This document shows positions 27,099 to 35,371 of a stretch of 64,000 nt of DNA, piece by piece. Location: positions 1,612,001 to 1,676,000 of the forward strand of contig NZ_CP095045.1 of NCBI RefSeq assembly GCF_022919155.1. Reading direction: 5' to 3'. How positions within the stretch are numbered: the stretch's first letter is position 1; each line of letters starts with the position of its first letter. The translations under genes and the position numbers were made by a program. Origin of the DNA: Leucobacter allii (GTDB lineage Bacteria > Actinomycetota > Actinomycetes > Actinomycetales > Microbacteriaceae). Under the pieces are notes generated by a model that saw only the letters and a program-made list of their open reading frames with translations, was not told the DNA's origin and did not search any database.

Positions 27099-27257
27099 GC
27101 GTGCCACGGGCGGATCGGGCACGAGCTGCGGGGCCTGGGTGCTTCACTGATCCGCACGCCGCTCACAGGGGCCGGTGGCCGACGGATCCTCGGCGTGTCC
27201 TCCACATTCCCGGTTCCGCGCTCCACCAGGGCAGTCGCGCGGGGGCATCCTGGTCGC

Positions 27258-28223
27258 ATGACCCGCCCAGCGCCGCTCCCCGAACGACTCTCCCGGCGTT
27301 CCGTCCCGACTGGCGTGCTGCTCGCGCTCGGCGTCAGTCGCAGCCGCCTCCGCGCCGAGGATCTTCGGCGCACCGCACGAGGTGTCGTGTTGCTCCCCGG
27401 ACCCCCTGACGGGAGGTTCATCCACGGGGAGCGCGGCGCGGTGCGCGAGGACGGGGCGCACCGCGAGCGGTGCCTCGATCTCGCGGGCGTCCTCCGCGAT
27501 CAGCAGTTCTTCACCCGGCGATCCGCCGCCGCCCTGTGGGGGCTTCCCGTGCCCGCACCGCCCGGTGGCGCCGTCGAGATCGCCGCGTTCCATCCGCGAC
27601 GCGCACCGCGCCGGCCCGAGGTCATCGCGCAGCGCCTCCGCGCCGGAGTGCTGGTGCGCAGCGAGCTGTACGGTCTCGCGCTGCCGTCACCGGCCGACAC
27701 CTGGTGCCTGCTCGGGGCGGTGCTCGACCTCGAGGACCTCATCGTCGCGGGCGACGCCGCGCTGACGGGTCGCCGACGGCGGCACGGCGGTCGGCAGCGG
27801 CCGCTCACGACGCGGGCGCAGCTCGCGGAGGCGGTGCGACGGCATCATGGCGGCACCGGGATCGCGCGGTGCCGCGAGGCGCTCCCGCTGTTGCGCGATC
27901 CCGTCGACTCGCCCCAGGAGACTCGCCTGCGACGGCTGATCGTGCGTGCCGGCCTCCCGGAACCGGTCGTCGACTGCGCCGTGCCCGTCGAGGCTCGCGT
28001 GCTCCACGCCGATCTCGGTTATCCGGAGTTGCGGATCGCGATCGAGTACGAGGGCGCGTACCACTTCGAGGACGGTCCCGCTCGTGCTCGGCGCGATGCC
28101 GATCGGTGGGAGGCGATGTCGGATGCCGGCTGGCGGGTGATCCGCGTACAGGCGAACGAGCTGCTGCTCTCCGGCTCACTGCTCGCCCGGATCGCGCGCG
28201 CTCGGACCCGCGCCTCGCGCTGA
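27258..28223 (+). CDS. DUF559 endonuclease-like protein with AbiEi-like N-terminus
   Basis: 321 aa. N-terminal two-thirds resemble AbiEi-type proteins (TGVLLALGVSRSRLRAEDLRR near 15-35; VLLPGPPDGRF near 48; SPADTWCLLGAVLDLEDLIVAGDA near 140-165). The C-terminal part is a DUF559/Vsr-like fold: ETRLRRLIVRAGLPEPVVD, then HADLGYPELRIAIEYEGAYH, then RRDADRWEAMSDAGWRVIRV, with the acidic residues E, D and E.E placed as in PD-(D/E)XK-like enzymes. Such genes are very common and scattered in Micrococcales; no toxin partner lies beside it. ATG 27258 follows CATCCT by 6 nt, suggesting a leaderless mRNA. Flanked on both sides by 61-nt hairpin repeats. Its biological role is unknown. Confidence 0.8.
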   Translation: MTRPAPLPERLSRRSVPTGVLLALGVSRSRLRAEDLRRTARGVVLLPGPPDGRFIHGERGAVREDGAHRERCLDLAGVLRDQQFFTRRSAAALWGLPVPAPPGGAVEIAAFHPRRAPRRPEVIAQRLRAGVLVRSELYGLALPSPADTWCLLGAVLDLEDLIVAGDAALTGRRRRHGGRQRPLTTRAQLAEAVRRHHGGTGIARCREALPLLRDPVDSPQETRLRRLIVRAGLPEPVVDCAVPVEARVLHADLGYPELRIAIEYEGAYHFEDGPARARRDADRWEAMSDAGWRVIRVQANELLLSGSLLARIARARTRASR

Positions 28224-28270
28224 CGCTCGGTCTCGCATCAGCCACCGCCCGGCGCTGCACGCCGCCCGCC

Positions 28271-28470
28271 GCTCACCGCGGGATCCGGGTTCCCAATCAC
28301 CGCGGAACTCAGGTTCCGCTCACCCCGGGGTCCGGGTCGCTCCGGGTTCCCGCTCGCTGCCGGATCCGGGTCGCTCCGGGTTCCCGCTCACCGCGGGGTC
28401 CGGGTTCCCGATCGCTCCGGGATCCGGGTCACGCCGGGTTCCCGCTCAGTGCGGGATCGGGGTCACTGCG
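28271..28470. repeat. Degenerate tandem array of GGATCCGGGTC-type units
   Basis: About 200 nt made of repeated fragments of the form GCTCACCGCG-GGATCCGGGTT-CCC with many variants, unit length about 21-24 nt plus shorter 12-13-nt units (GCTCCGGGTTCC). The core GGATCCGGGTC is also the outer half of the 61-nt hairpin arms. There are no unique spacers, so it is not a CRISPR. Confidence 0.65.
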
Positions 28471-28531
28471 GCATTCGGGTCGCCCAGGCAGGGTCGGTAC
28501 CGGCCTCACCCTGTCGGGGCGACCCGGATCC
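28471..28531. repeat. 61-nt hairpin repeat, copy B
   Basis: Arm 28471-28497, loop 28498-28504, arm 28505-28531. 21 of 27 arm positions pair. The right arm carries CTCACCCTG and GACCCGGATCC, as in copies A and C. Confidence 0.7.
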
Positions 28532-28629
28532 GGTGCGGCGGGGCCGCGAGTGGGCGGGCTGGGGTCCCGGGAGTCGCGGGAGACCCGGGAGGATCTCGGG
28601 AATCGGGGCACTGCGCAGGCGCGTCCGCA

Positions 28630-28690
28630 GGATCCGGGTCGCTCGGGCAGGGTGAGCGTCGCTCTCACCCTGCCCGAGTGACCCCGATCC
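28630..28690. repeat. 61-nt hairpin repeat, copy C
   Basis: Arm 28630-28656, loop 28657-28663, arm 28664-28690. 25 of 27 arm positions pair, the best of the three. It lies between the convergent DUF559 gene and the DUF5684 gene, so it may also end transcription in both directions. Confidence 0.8.
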
Positions 28691-28693
28691 GGA

Positions 28694-28855
28694 GATGGTG
28701 GATCCCCAAGGGGGCGGAAATGGTGGAGCCCCAAGGGCGCTGATCCGGAACGGGTGGAGCCGGTGGGGCGGAAACGCGGAGGCGGGGAGAGTTACCGAAC
28801 GGAAGGGCGGACGCGGGGAGGGAGTGACCGGGCGGAAGGGCGGAGGAGCGGAGCC
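28694..28855. repeat. Short imperfect direct repeats
   Basis: A 25-nt unit, ATGGTGGATCCCCAAGGGG at 28695 and ATGGTGGAGCCCCAAGGGC at 28720, with a weaker third copy near 28755 (GGTGGAGCCGG). A second pair built on GGAAGGGCGGA occurs at 28801 and 28834. No coding potential is evident. Confidence 0.5.
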
Positions 28856-28865
28856 TGGGTGGCGC

Positions 28866-29237
28866 TCAGGCGCGGCGGTACCGGGCGCCGCCGAAGCCGA
28901 GGATGAGGTAGCCGATGACCGAGAAGAGCCAGAGGAGGAAGAAGGAGAACGCGCCGCCCTTGCCGAAGCGGCCGCCGAGGCGCAGCGCCACGAAGATGGA
29001 GAAGACGATGTTCGCGATGGGGACGAGATACCAGAGCGTCATCCAGGCGGAGTAGCCGGCGACCTTCACGAGGATGAAGACGTTGACGATCGGGATGATC
29101 GCGAGAATGCCGGGGTAGCCCGCCTTCGAGAAGACGCGCCAGAGCGCGATCGCGACGATGACGTACCAGACGACGCCGAAGATGCCGTAGCTCTGCGTGA
29201 GCGCCAGAATGTCGGCCTGCTGCGTGATGTCCTGCAT
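28866..29237 (-). CDS. DUF5684-type small membrane protein
   Basis: 123 aa with about four membrane segments (around 18-34, 43-60, 66-86 and 97-113) and short charged loops (VFSKAGYPG, ALRLGGRFGKGG). The pattern YPGILAIIPIVNVFILVKVAG, with a Trp-rich following helix, fits the DUF5684 family of unknown function. Starts MQDITQQADILALTQ at ATG 29237; GGGGGAGGGTCCGC upstream is a suitable ribosome site. It is 33 nt downstream of era and probably co-transcribed with it. It is not part of the usual era cluster. Confidence 0.75.
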   Translation of the reverse strand: MQDITQQADILALTQSYGIFGVVWYVIVAIALWRVFSKAGYPGILAIIPIVNVFILVKVAGYSAWMTLWYLVPIANIVFSIFVALRLGGRFGKGGAFSFFLLWLFSVIGYLILGFGGARYRRA

Positions 29238-29270
29238 GCGGACCCTCCCCCGGCCGCCGGTGCGGCGGCC

Positions 29271-30179
29271 CTAGAACCCCAGCTTCCCGAGGGATTTCGG
29301 GTCGCGCTGCCATTCTTTCAGCACCTTCACCCTGAGCGAAAGGTAGACCCGGCGTCCGAGCAGCGCCTCGATCTCCCGACGCGCCCGCTCGCCCGTGTCG
29401 CGCAGGCGCGAGCCGCCCTTCCCGATGACGATCCCCTTCTGACTGTCGCGCTCCACGTAGATGGAGGCGTAGAGCTCGAGGAGCCCGTCCTCGCGCTCCT
29501 CGCGGTCGTCGACCGTCGCGGCGAGGGAGTGCGGCAGCTCCTCCCGCGCACCCTCGAGCGCCGCCTCGCGGATGAGCTCGGCGATGCGGTCGTCCTCGTC
29601 CTCGTCGGTCGTCTGCTCCGCCTCGTAGAGCGCCGGCGAGGGCGGCATGAGCTCGAGCAGCTCGTCGGCGAGCACATCGAGCTGATCGCCCGCGACCGAG
29701 GACAGCGGGATCACGGCGTCCCACTCGCGGAGCGCGCCGAGGCGCGTGAGCTGCTCGAAGATCTCCGCGTTCGAGGCCCGGTCGGTCTTCGTGAGGATCG
29801 CGACCTTCTTGGCGCGCGGGAAGTCGTCGAGGCGCTCGTTGATGAAGCGGTCGCCCGGGCCCAGCTTCTCGTCGGCCGGCACGCAGAACCCGATCACGTC
29901 GACATCGCCGAGCGTCGCCTCGACGAGGGCGTTCAGCCGCTCCCCGAGCAGCGTGCGGGGCCGGTGGATGCCCGGGGTGTCGACGATGATGAGCTGCCCG
30001 TCCGGCCGGTGCAGGATGCCCCGGATGGCGCGACGCGTGGTCTGCGGTTTCGGGCTCGTGATCGCGATCTTCTCGCCCACGAGGGCGTTCGTGAGCGTCG
30101 ACTTGCCGACGTTCGGGCGTCCCACGAAGGAGACGAACCCCGCCCTGAACTCGCGTCCGTCCTCGGTCGTACCGCTCAT
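29271..30179 (-). CDS. era: GTPase Era
   Basis: 302 aa. Binds 16S rRNA and helps 30S maturation. ATG at 30179 (MSGTTEDGREFRAGFVSFVG) is preceded by AAGGAGGAG and overlaps the CNNM stop by 4 nt; a longer frame upstream lies within that gene. GTPase motifs: G1 GRPNVGKST (20-28), G2 region PKPQTTRR, G3 DTPG (67-70), G4 TKTD. The C-terminal KH domain has GIVIGKGGSRLRDTGERAR, and the end LGKLGF is typical. Length is normal. Confidence 0.97.
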   Translation of the reverse strand: MSGTTEDGREFRAGFVSFVGRPNVGKSTLTNALVGEKIAITSPKPQTTRRAIRGILHRPDGQLIIVDTPGIHRPRTLLGERLNALVEATLGDVDVIGFCVPADEKLGPGDRFINERLDDFPRAKKVAILTKTDRASNAEIFEQLTRLGALREWDAVIPLSSVAGDQLDVLADELLELMPPSPALYEAEQTTDEDEDDRIAELIREAALEGAREELPHSLAATVDDREEREDGLLELYASIYVERDSQKGIVIGKGGSRLRDTGERARREIEALLGRRVYLSLRVKVLKEWQRDPKSLGKLGF

Positions 30180-31522
30180 CGCTCCTCCTTCTCGGCGCGT
30201 ACGCCGCGCGCCGGGGATCCCCCGGCGTCCGCTTCCTCGTCGGCCTCGTCCGGCTCGCCGATCCATCTGGCCTCGGCCGTGAGGAGACGCCGCCGGCGGC
30301 GCTCCGTGTCGACGACGACGAGCTCGATCCCCGCGGTGCTCACGGAGTCCCCGGGTTCGGGCAGGCGCCCGAGCAGCTTGGCGACGAGGCCGCCCACCGT
30401 GTCGACCTCGTCGTCGTCCAGCTCGATCCCGTAGAGCTCCCCGAGCTCGTCGACCGAGAGGCGGGCGCTGACGAGGAACGCCCCGTCCTCCTGCGGCGTC
30501 ACCTCGGGCGCCTCGCGGTCGTGCTCGTCGGAGATCTCGCCGAGCAGTTCCTCGATGAGGTCCTCGAGCGTGACCAGACCGGAGATCCCTCCGTACTCGT
30601 CGACCACGAGGGCGAGATGGTTGGCCTCGCGCTGCATCTGCCTGAGCAGCTCGTCCGCTCGCTGGAGCTCGGGGACGAAGATCGCGGGCTTCATGATCCG
30701 CGTCACCGGCGCCGTCTCGGACTCCTCGGGCCGCCGGAGCACGAAACCGCTCGCGTCGCGCAGATACGCGACGCCGGCCACGTCGTCCACGGATCCCGCG
30801 ATCACCGGGATCCGCGAGTGGCGCGACGCGAGCAGCTGCTCGAGCGCCTCCCGCACCGAGTCCTCGCTGCTCACCGTGATCATGTCGATGCGCGGCACCA
30901 TCACCTCGCGCACCAGCGTGTCGCCGAACTCGACGAGCGAATGGATGTACTCGCGGTCGTCGTCCTCGAGCAGGGACTGCTCCGCGGCGTGGTCCACCAT
31001 GGAGAGCAGCTGCTGCTCGTCCCGGATCCGCGCGGATCCCGCCCGACGCCCGGGCGTGACCCGGTCGCCGAAGCGCTGCAGACCGATCGAGATCGGGCCG
31101 AGGAGCACGCGGATGAGACGGACGGTAGGGGCCGCGAAGCGGATCACGCCGTCCGGGCGATGCGTGCCGACCGTGCGCGGGCTCGAGCCCACGAGCACGA
31201 AGGTCGTGGCCGTCATCACGAGCGTCGCGAGCACGAGCTCCAGCCAGAGCTGGTCGAGCGTGTACGCGAGCACGAGCGTGATGAGCACCGCCGAGAGCAC
31301 CTCGGCGAAGACGCGGGCGAAGCCGAGCGCGCTCGCGTGGGCGGCCTCGTCCTCGGCGATCGCGCGGATCGCCGCACCGGTGCGCGGCGACTCCTCCGCG
31401 AGTGCGAGCAGCTCGGCCCGGGAGCGCACCCCGAGCGCGGCGTCGACGGCGGCGAGTAGGCCGCCGACGCCGAGCAGCAGCGCCGCGGCCGCGAGGAGCA
31501 GCGCGATGAGCGGGCCGCTCAT
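30176..31522 (-). CDS. CNNM/CorC-type membrane protein with CBS domains
   Basis: 448 aa. The DUF21 (CNNM) membrane part covers about residues 1-145 with 3-4 helices, starting MSGPLIALLLAAAALLLGVG. Two CBS domains follow (VMVPRIDMITVSSEDSVREAL near 213; VTRIMKPAIFVPELQRADELL near 285), then a CorC/HlyC domain (EDGAFLVSARLSVDELGELYGIEL near 360). CNNM proteins are linked to magnesium or cobalt transport; older names call them hemolysins. ATG at 31522 overlaps the ybeY stop; the stop overlaps era. The place between ybeY and era is conserved. Confidence 0.92.
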   Translation of the reverse strand: MSGPLIALLLAAAALLLGVGGLLAAVDAALGVRSRAELLALAEESPRTGAAIRAIAEDEAAHASALGFARVFAEVLSAVLITLVLAYTLDQLWLELVLATLVMTATTFVLVGSSPRTVGTHRPDGVIRFAAPTVRLIRVLLGPISIGLQRFGDRVTPGRRAGSARIRDEQQLLSMVDHAAEQSLLEDDDREYIHSLVEFGDTLVREVMVPRIDMITVSSEDSVREALEQLLASRHSRIPVIAGSVDDVAGVAYLRDASGFVLRRPEESETAPVTRIMKPAIFVPELQRADELLRQMQREANHLALVVDEYGGISGLVTLEDLIEELLGEISDEHDREAPEVTPQEDGAFLVSARLSVDELGELYGIELDDDEVDTVGGLVAKLLGRLPEPGDSVSTAGIELVVVDTERRRRRLLTAEARWIGEPDEADEEADAGGSPARGVRAEKEER

Positions 31523-31980
31523 CGCCCGCGCTCGCGCATGGCGAAGGAGAGCAGCAGGTCGCGCTGCAGCCCGAACATCTCCGCCTCCTCGTCCGGCGTC
31601 GCGTGGTCGAAGCCCAGCAGATGCAGCATCCCGTGGGTGAGCAGCACCGAGATCTCCTGGGGCAGGTCGTGGCCGGCGGCCTCCGCCTGCAGCTCGGCGA
31701 CCTGCGGGCAGATGACGACGTCGCCGAGGAGCCCCGCTGGGGTCTGCGCGTCGACGCGTCCCGGCCGCAGCTCGTCCATCGGGAAGCTCAGCACGTCCGT
31801 GGGGCCCGGCTCCTCCATCCACTGCACGTGCAGCTGCTCGATGGCGGATTCGTCCACGAGCATCACGCCCAGCTCGGTGTCGGGGTGCACGTGCATCGAT
31901 TCGAGGACGAAGGCCGCGAGCCGCTGGAGGCGTGGCTCCTCGACGGCGATGCCCGACTCGTTGTTGATCTCCACGCTCAT
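31519..31980 (-). CDS. ybeY: rRNA maturation endoribonuclease YbeY
   Basis: 153 aa. Zinc endonuclease for 16S 3' end maturation and 70S quality control. The metal motif HGMLHLLGFDH (about 116-126) is intact and preceded by GDVVICP (about 87-93). ATG at 31980 overlaps the phoH stop by 4 nt and the stop overlaps the CNNM start by 4 nt, so phoH-ybeY-CNNM-era are translationally coupled throughout. Confidence 0.96.
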   Translation of the reverse strand: MSVEINNESGIAVEEPRLQRLAAFVLESMHVHPDTELGVMLVDESAIEQLHVQWMEEPGPTDVLSFPMDELRPGRVDAQTPAGLLGDVVICPQVAELQAEAAGHDLPQEISVLLTHGMLHLLGFDHATPDEEAEMFGLQRDLLLSFAMRERGR

Positions 31981-33095
31981 CGTCCGCGCTCCCTCTCTGC
32001 TGCTCCCGCACCCGTACCGGCATCGCCACCGGCGCCCGCATCGCCGCCCGCATCCGCCGCGGCCGCACCGGCCGCGACCTCCGACGCCCGGGCCGCGAGG
32101 CGCCGCTCGTCGTACTCCGCGTAGGCGTCCACGATACGGCCCACGAGGCTGTGCCGCACGATGTCGTCCGAGCCGAGCTCGGCGAAGTGGATGTCCTCGA
32201 CGCCCCGCAGGATGCGGTTCACCACGCGCAGGCCGCTCGCCGCGAGCGGCAGGTCGACCTGGGTGATATCCCCCGTCACGACCATCTTCGAGCCGTAGCC
32301 GAGTCGCGTGAGGAACATCTTCATCTGCTCGGGGGTGGTGTTCTGCGCCTCGTCGAGGATCACGAAGGACTCGTTGAGCGTCCGCCCGCGCATGTAGGCG
32401 AGCGGGGCGACCTCGATCGTGCCGCTCGCGAGCAGCTTGGGGACCACGTCGGGATCGAGCATCGAGCCGATCGCATCGAAGAGCGGTCGCAGGTACGGGT
32501 CGATCTTGTCCTCGAGCGAGCCGGGAAGGTAGCCGAGGCGTTCGCCGGCCTCGACCGCCGGCCGGGTGAGGATGATCTTCGCCACCTCCCGGCGCTGCAG
32601 CGCCTGCACGGCCTTCGCCATCGCGAGGTAGGTCTTCCCCGTTCCCGCGGGACCGATGCCGAATACGACGGTGTGCGCGTCGATCGCATCCACGTAGGCG
32701 CGCTGGCCCCGCGTCTGCGGGCGGACCGCGTGGCCGCGCACGGTCAGGATCGGTTCGCTCAGCACCTGGGCGGCCGTGGGGCCGTTGCCCTCGTGCACCA
32801 TTCGGGTGACCTCTTTCACATCGTGTCGGGAGACGGCGCCGCTGCGCCTGGCGAGCTCGAGGATCTCGCGCACGACCTCCTCGGCCGCGCGGACGCGGCG
32901 CGCGGGGCCGCGCATGCTGAGCACCTGGTCGCGCACGTGGAAGCGGACGTCCGGGTGCTGCGCCTCGAGATCGGCGACGAGCTGATCGCGATGCCCCAGG
33001 AAGGACGCGAGATCAACCCCGTCGAGGAGCATCGTGCGCTGCGCCTCGGGCTCGGCGGACGGGCGCCCCTCGGGGGCCGCGGAGTCAGGATCCAA
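31977..33095 (-). CDS. phoH: PhoH-like ATPase
   Basis: 372 aa from a TTG at 33095 (LDPDSAAPEGRPSAEPEAQ). The start is uncertain: GTG 33119 and an internal ATG (MLLDGVDLASFLGH) are alternatives; AGGAG lies 10 nt before the TTG. N-terminal KH-like region, then the PhoH ATPase with Walker A GPAGTGKTY, PAVEAGERLGYLPG, Walker B-like VILDEAQN, and the sensor TGDITQVDLP. The last 35 residues are an Ala/Gly-rich tail. Overlaps the end of the HIT gene by 11 nt. PhoH is an RNA-helicase-like ATPase linked to RNA handling through its constant neighbour YbeY. Confidence 0.93.
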   Translation of the reverse strand: MDPDSAAPEGRPSAEPEAQRTMLLDGVDLASFLGHRDQLVADLEAQHPDVRFHVRDQVLSMRGPARRVRAAEEVVREILELARRSGAVSRHDVKEVTRMVHEGNGPTAAQVLSEPILTVRGHAVRPQTRGQRAYVDAIDAHTVVFGIGPAGTGKTYLAMAKAVQALQRREVAKIILTRPAVEAGERLGYLPGSLEDKIDPYLRPLFDAIGSMLDPDVVPKLLASGTIEVAPLAYMRGRTLNESFVILDEAQNTTPEQMKMFLTRLGYGSKMVVTGDITQVDLPLAASGLRVVNRILRGVEDIHFAELGSDDIVRHSLVGRIVDAYAEYDERRLAARASEVAAGAAAADAGGDAGAGGDAGTGAGAAERERGR

Positions 33096-33435
33096 GAAGC
33101 GAACGCTCCTCGAGCGCACCCGCGAGCAGGTGGGCGTGGACGTGGAACACCGTCTGGCCGGCGCCCGCGCCGGTGTTGAAGACGAGCCGGAACTCGCCGC
33201 CGGCGTGCTCCTCCGCGAGCGACTTCGCCACCGAGACGAGCTCGGCGAGAAGACCGGGATCGCCCGCGGCGAGCTCGGTCACGTCTCGGTACTCGGTGCT
33301 CTTCGGGATCACCAGGATGTGGACCGGGGCCTGCGGGCTGATGTCCGGGAACGCGATCACGCGCTCGGTCTCCGCGAGGATCTCCACCGGGATCTCCCCG
33401 GCGACGATCTTTCCGAATACCGTTTCAGCTGCCAT
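33085..33435 (-). CDS. HIT-family hydrolase
   Basis: 116 aa. Histidine-triad nucleotide hydrolase/transferase, probably of the Hint type. The triad HVHAH is at about 98-102 (TVFHVHAHLLAG), and the N-terminus MAAETVFGKIVAGEIPVEIL with VIAFPDISPQAPVHILVIPK is typical. Its ATG has GGAGGC directly before it, and TAGACT sits 6 nt upstream, so it may have its own leaderless start although it also follows a glycosyltransferase gene by 9 nt. The HIT-phoH-ybeY order is conserved in actinobacteria. Confidence 0.95.
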   Translation of the reverse strand: MAAETVFGKIVAGEIPVEILAETERVIAFPDISPQAPVHILVIPKSTEYRDVTELAAGDPGLLAELVSVAKSLAEEHAGGEFRLVFNTGAGAGQTVFHVHAHLLAGALEERSLLGS

Positions 33436-33441
33436 GCCTCC

Positions 33442-33447
33442 AGTCTA
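33442..33447 (-). promoter_or_regulatory. Possible internal -10 before the HIT gene
   Basis: TAGACT (minus) 6 nt before the HIT ATG, overlapping the stop codon of the glycosyltransferase gene. It would let the conserved HIT-phoH set be transcribed apart from the inserted gene. A Shine-Dalgarno-like GGAGG is also present, so evidence is mixed. Confidence 0.35.
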
Positions 33448-35175
33448 CGGCCTTCGGACCCGCGGCAGCACGACGGTCCCGGTGAGCGCCTTCCCCGTGG
33501 GGTCCCGCGGCGCGGCGGACTTCTCCGTGACGACGAAGCGCACCCGGTAGGCGCCGACGAGGAGCCGCAGCTGCGAGACGACCGCGGTCATCGAGGTGTA
33601 GGCGAAGAGGGTGACGGGCAGCAGCGCCCACTGGAGGGTCATGCCGATCCACCGCGCACCGCCGACGCCCGGCGGTCGCGCCGGCAGGAGCAGCGCGGAG
33701 AGCACCATGGCGGCGACGAGCCCGAGAAGCGCCACGCGCTGCGCCGTCGCCGATGCCTCGGGCAGCAATGCGACGACGCCGATGACCCGCGCGTGGCCGA
33801 AGCCGAGCTCCGCGGAGATGCCGAGCGCGAGGACGGGCAGCCAGGCGCCGAAGGCGAGCATCGGCGTGAGGATCGCGAGGGTGACGTGGGACTCGAGCAG
33901 TTGCAGGAAGCGCCGCAGCGTCGGCCAGAACGGCGCGGGTCGTCGCCGGCCGAACAGCCGCACGCCGACGTAGGGGACGTCGGACGCCCCGTACGCCCAT
34001 CGGCAGAGCTGGCGGAACTGGGCGAGGAGTGTGCGGCCGAGCGAATCGGCGAGCACCGCGTCCTGCTGGATCGGGAGATGCACCGGGACGACCCGGTAGC
34101 GGCCCCGGAAGTGGAAGTAGCTCCGCCAGTACTGGTGGCCGTCCTCCACGATCGTGCGCCGGCTCCAGAAGTCCATCTCGGCGAGCGCGGCGAGCGGTTG
34201 GGTGTGGGAGGCGAAGTTCCTCAGCGCGAGCGGTCGCACCGTCGCGATCAGGTTCCAGAGGGAGTTCCCCGCGGCGACGAGCCGCGTCGGGGCCGGAGCG
34301 TGCCAGATGTTGCCGGTGAACACCGAGATCGGCTGGAAGGCCACGCGCCGGCGGTCGGGCGCGCAGGCGAACTCGCAGCTCACGGCGTCGAAGTAGCGGG
34401 GATCGACGCGATTGTCGCAGTCGAGCGTCGTGACGAGGACCCGCTCGGGATCGATCCCGCGCGCGACGACCCAGTCCAGGAGCCCGCGCCCGGCGTGCGT
34501 GATGTTGCCGCCCTTCCCCGGCACCTCCCCGGGGAGCCCGGCCGGGTGCTCGATCGTGAGGAAGGCCCTGAACCGGTGCCCGTGCTCGGCGGCGAGGCGC
34601 GCGGCGGTCCCGCGCATGGCCGGTCCGCCGCGCGCCTCGTGGGCGAGCACGACGACGAGGCGTTCGGCGCCGAGGCGCGCGTCGAGGAGGGAGGCGATGC
34701 TCTGCGCCACGACCTCCGCCGGTTCGGCGTACGCGGCGATGATGACGGCGTGCACGATCTCGCCGGGGCGGAGCGCGGCGCCCGGGCGGCGACGGATGCG
34801 CCCGAGCAGCTCCGCGAAGCGCCGGATCGCCCAGCGCGGCAGCATCGCGAGGATCGCGGCGTCGGCGCCGCCGTGCTCGGCGGTGCCGTGCTCGGCGGTG
34901 ATCCGAGCATCCAGCGCCGCCGCGAGCGCGCCCCAGTCCGTCCGCTCCGCCGCGCGCAGTCTCCGGTAGCCGCGCACCGAGTCCACGGCGCCGCGAGCCG
35001 CCCGCAGCACGCCGATCGCCACGAACACGGCGACGAAGGCGGCGCCGAGCCGCGGATCGACGAGCGTGAGGATGATCGCGCTCGCAGGGATCCCGAGCGT
35101 GACGAGCGCCGGGAGCATCTCGAGCAGTCGATAGCCGGTCGTCCGTCTGCCGAGGGGCAGCTCGATGTCGTGCAC
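33445..35175 (-). CDS. Membrane glycosyltransferase, family 2 type
   Basis: 576 aa from GTG 35175 (GGGGA upstream). Two membrane segments near the N-terminus (about 19-60), a cytoplasmic GT-A domain, and about four more segments near the C-terminus. The GT domain has VHAVIIAAYAEP, GEVPGKGGNITHAGR, the DxD-like DCD in TTLDCDNRVDPRYF, and QDAVLADSLGRTLLAQFRQLCRW, where R-x-x-RW resembles the Q-x-x-RW motif of processive enzymes. The substrate is not evident; an exopolysaccharide or cell-wall glycan is likely. It lies between rsmE and HIT, which are normally adjacent, with its own promoter-like site upstream. Confidence 0.83.
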   Translation of the reverse strand: MHDIELPLGRRTTGYRLLEMLPALVTLGIPASAIILTLVDPRLGAAFVAVFVAIGVLRAARGAVDSVRGYRRLRAAERTDWGALAAALDARITAEHGTAEHGGADAAILAMLPRWAIRRFAELLGRIRRRPGAALRPGEIVHAVIIAAYAEPAEVVAQSIASLLDARLGAERLVVVLAHEARGGPAMRGTAARLAAEHGHRFRAFLTIEHPAGLPGEVPGKGGNITHAGRGLLDWVVARGIDPERVLVTTLDCDNRVDPRYFDAVSCEFACAPDRRRVAFQPISVFTGNIWHAPAPTRLVAAGNSLWNLIATVRPLALRNFASHTQPLAALAEMDFWSRRTIVEDGHQYWRSYFHFRGRYRVVPVHLPIQQDAVLADSLGRTLLAQFRQLCRWAYGASDVPYVGVRLFGRRRPAPFWPTLRRFLQLLESHVTLAILTPMLAFGAWLPVLALGISAELGFGHARVIGVVALLPEASATAQRVALLGLVAAMVLSALLLPARPPGVGGARWIGMTLQWALLPVTLFAYTSMTAVVSQLRLLVGAYRVRFVVTEKSAAPRDPTGKALTGTVVLPRVRRP

Positions 35176-35266
35176 GCCAGTTCCCCGTCCCGTCGCGGCG
35201 GCGCACGACGGCCGGGCGGTCGTCCCCGCAGGGCCGACGCCGGCGTCCGCCGTGCGATCTCCCCTT

Positions 35267-35300
35267 CACGCTAGGGATGCCGGTTCACGCGCGGGTGAAC
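35267..35300 (-). promoter_or_regulatory. Promoter-like site with palindrome before the glycosyltransferase gene
   Basis: Minus strand: -10-like TAGCGT (35267-35272) and upstream an inverted repeat GTTCAC, 6 nt, GTGAAC (35283-35300) in the -35 region. The palindrome is a possible operator. The rest of the 196-nt gap (35176-35371) shows no gene. Confidence 0.4.
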
Positions 35301-35371
35301 GGCCGGTGGCGCGCAGTGGCGGCTTGCGATCGCGCCGGTGAACTCCCAGCCCCGCCGGCGGAGACGGCCGA

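Noticed and set aside
28271..28470. CRISPR array
   Set aside because: Units are contiguous and variable in length, there are no unique spacers, and no cas gene is near.
30180..30266. Longer Era starting at 30266
   Set aside because: The extension lies inside the CNNM gene, is Arg/Gly-rich, and removes a good ribosome site before the ATG at 30179.
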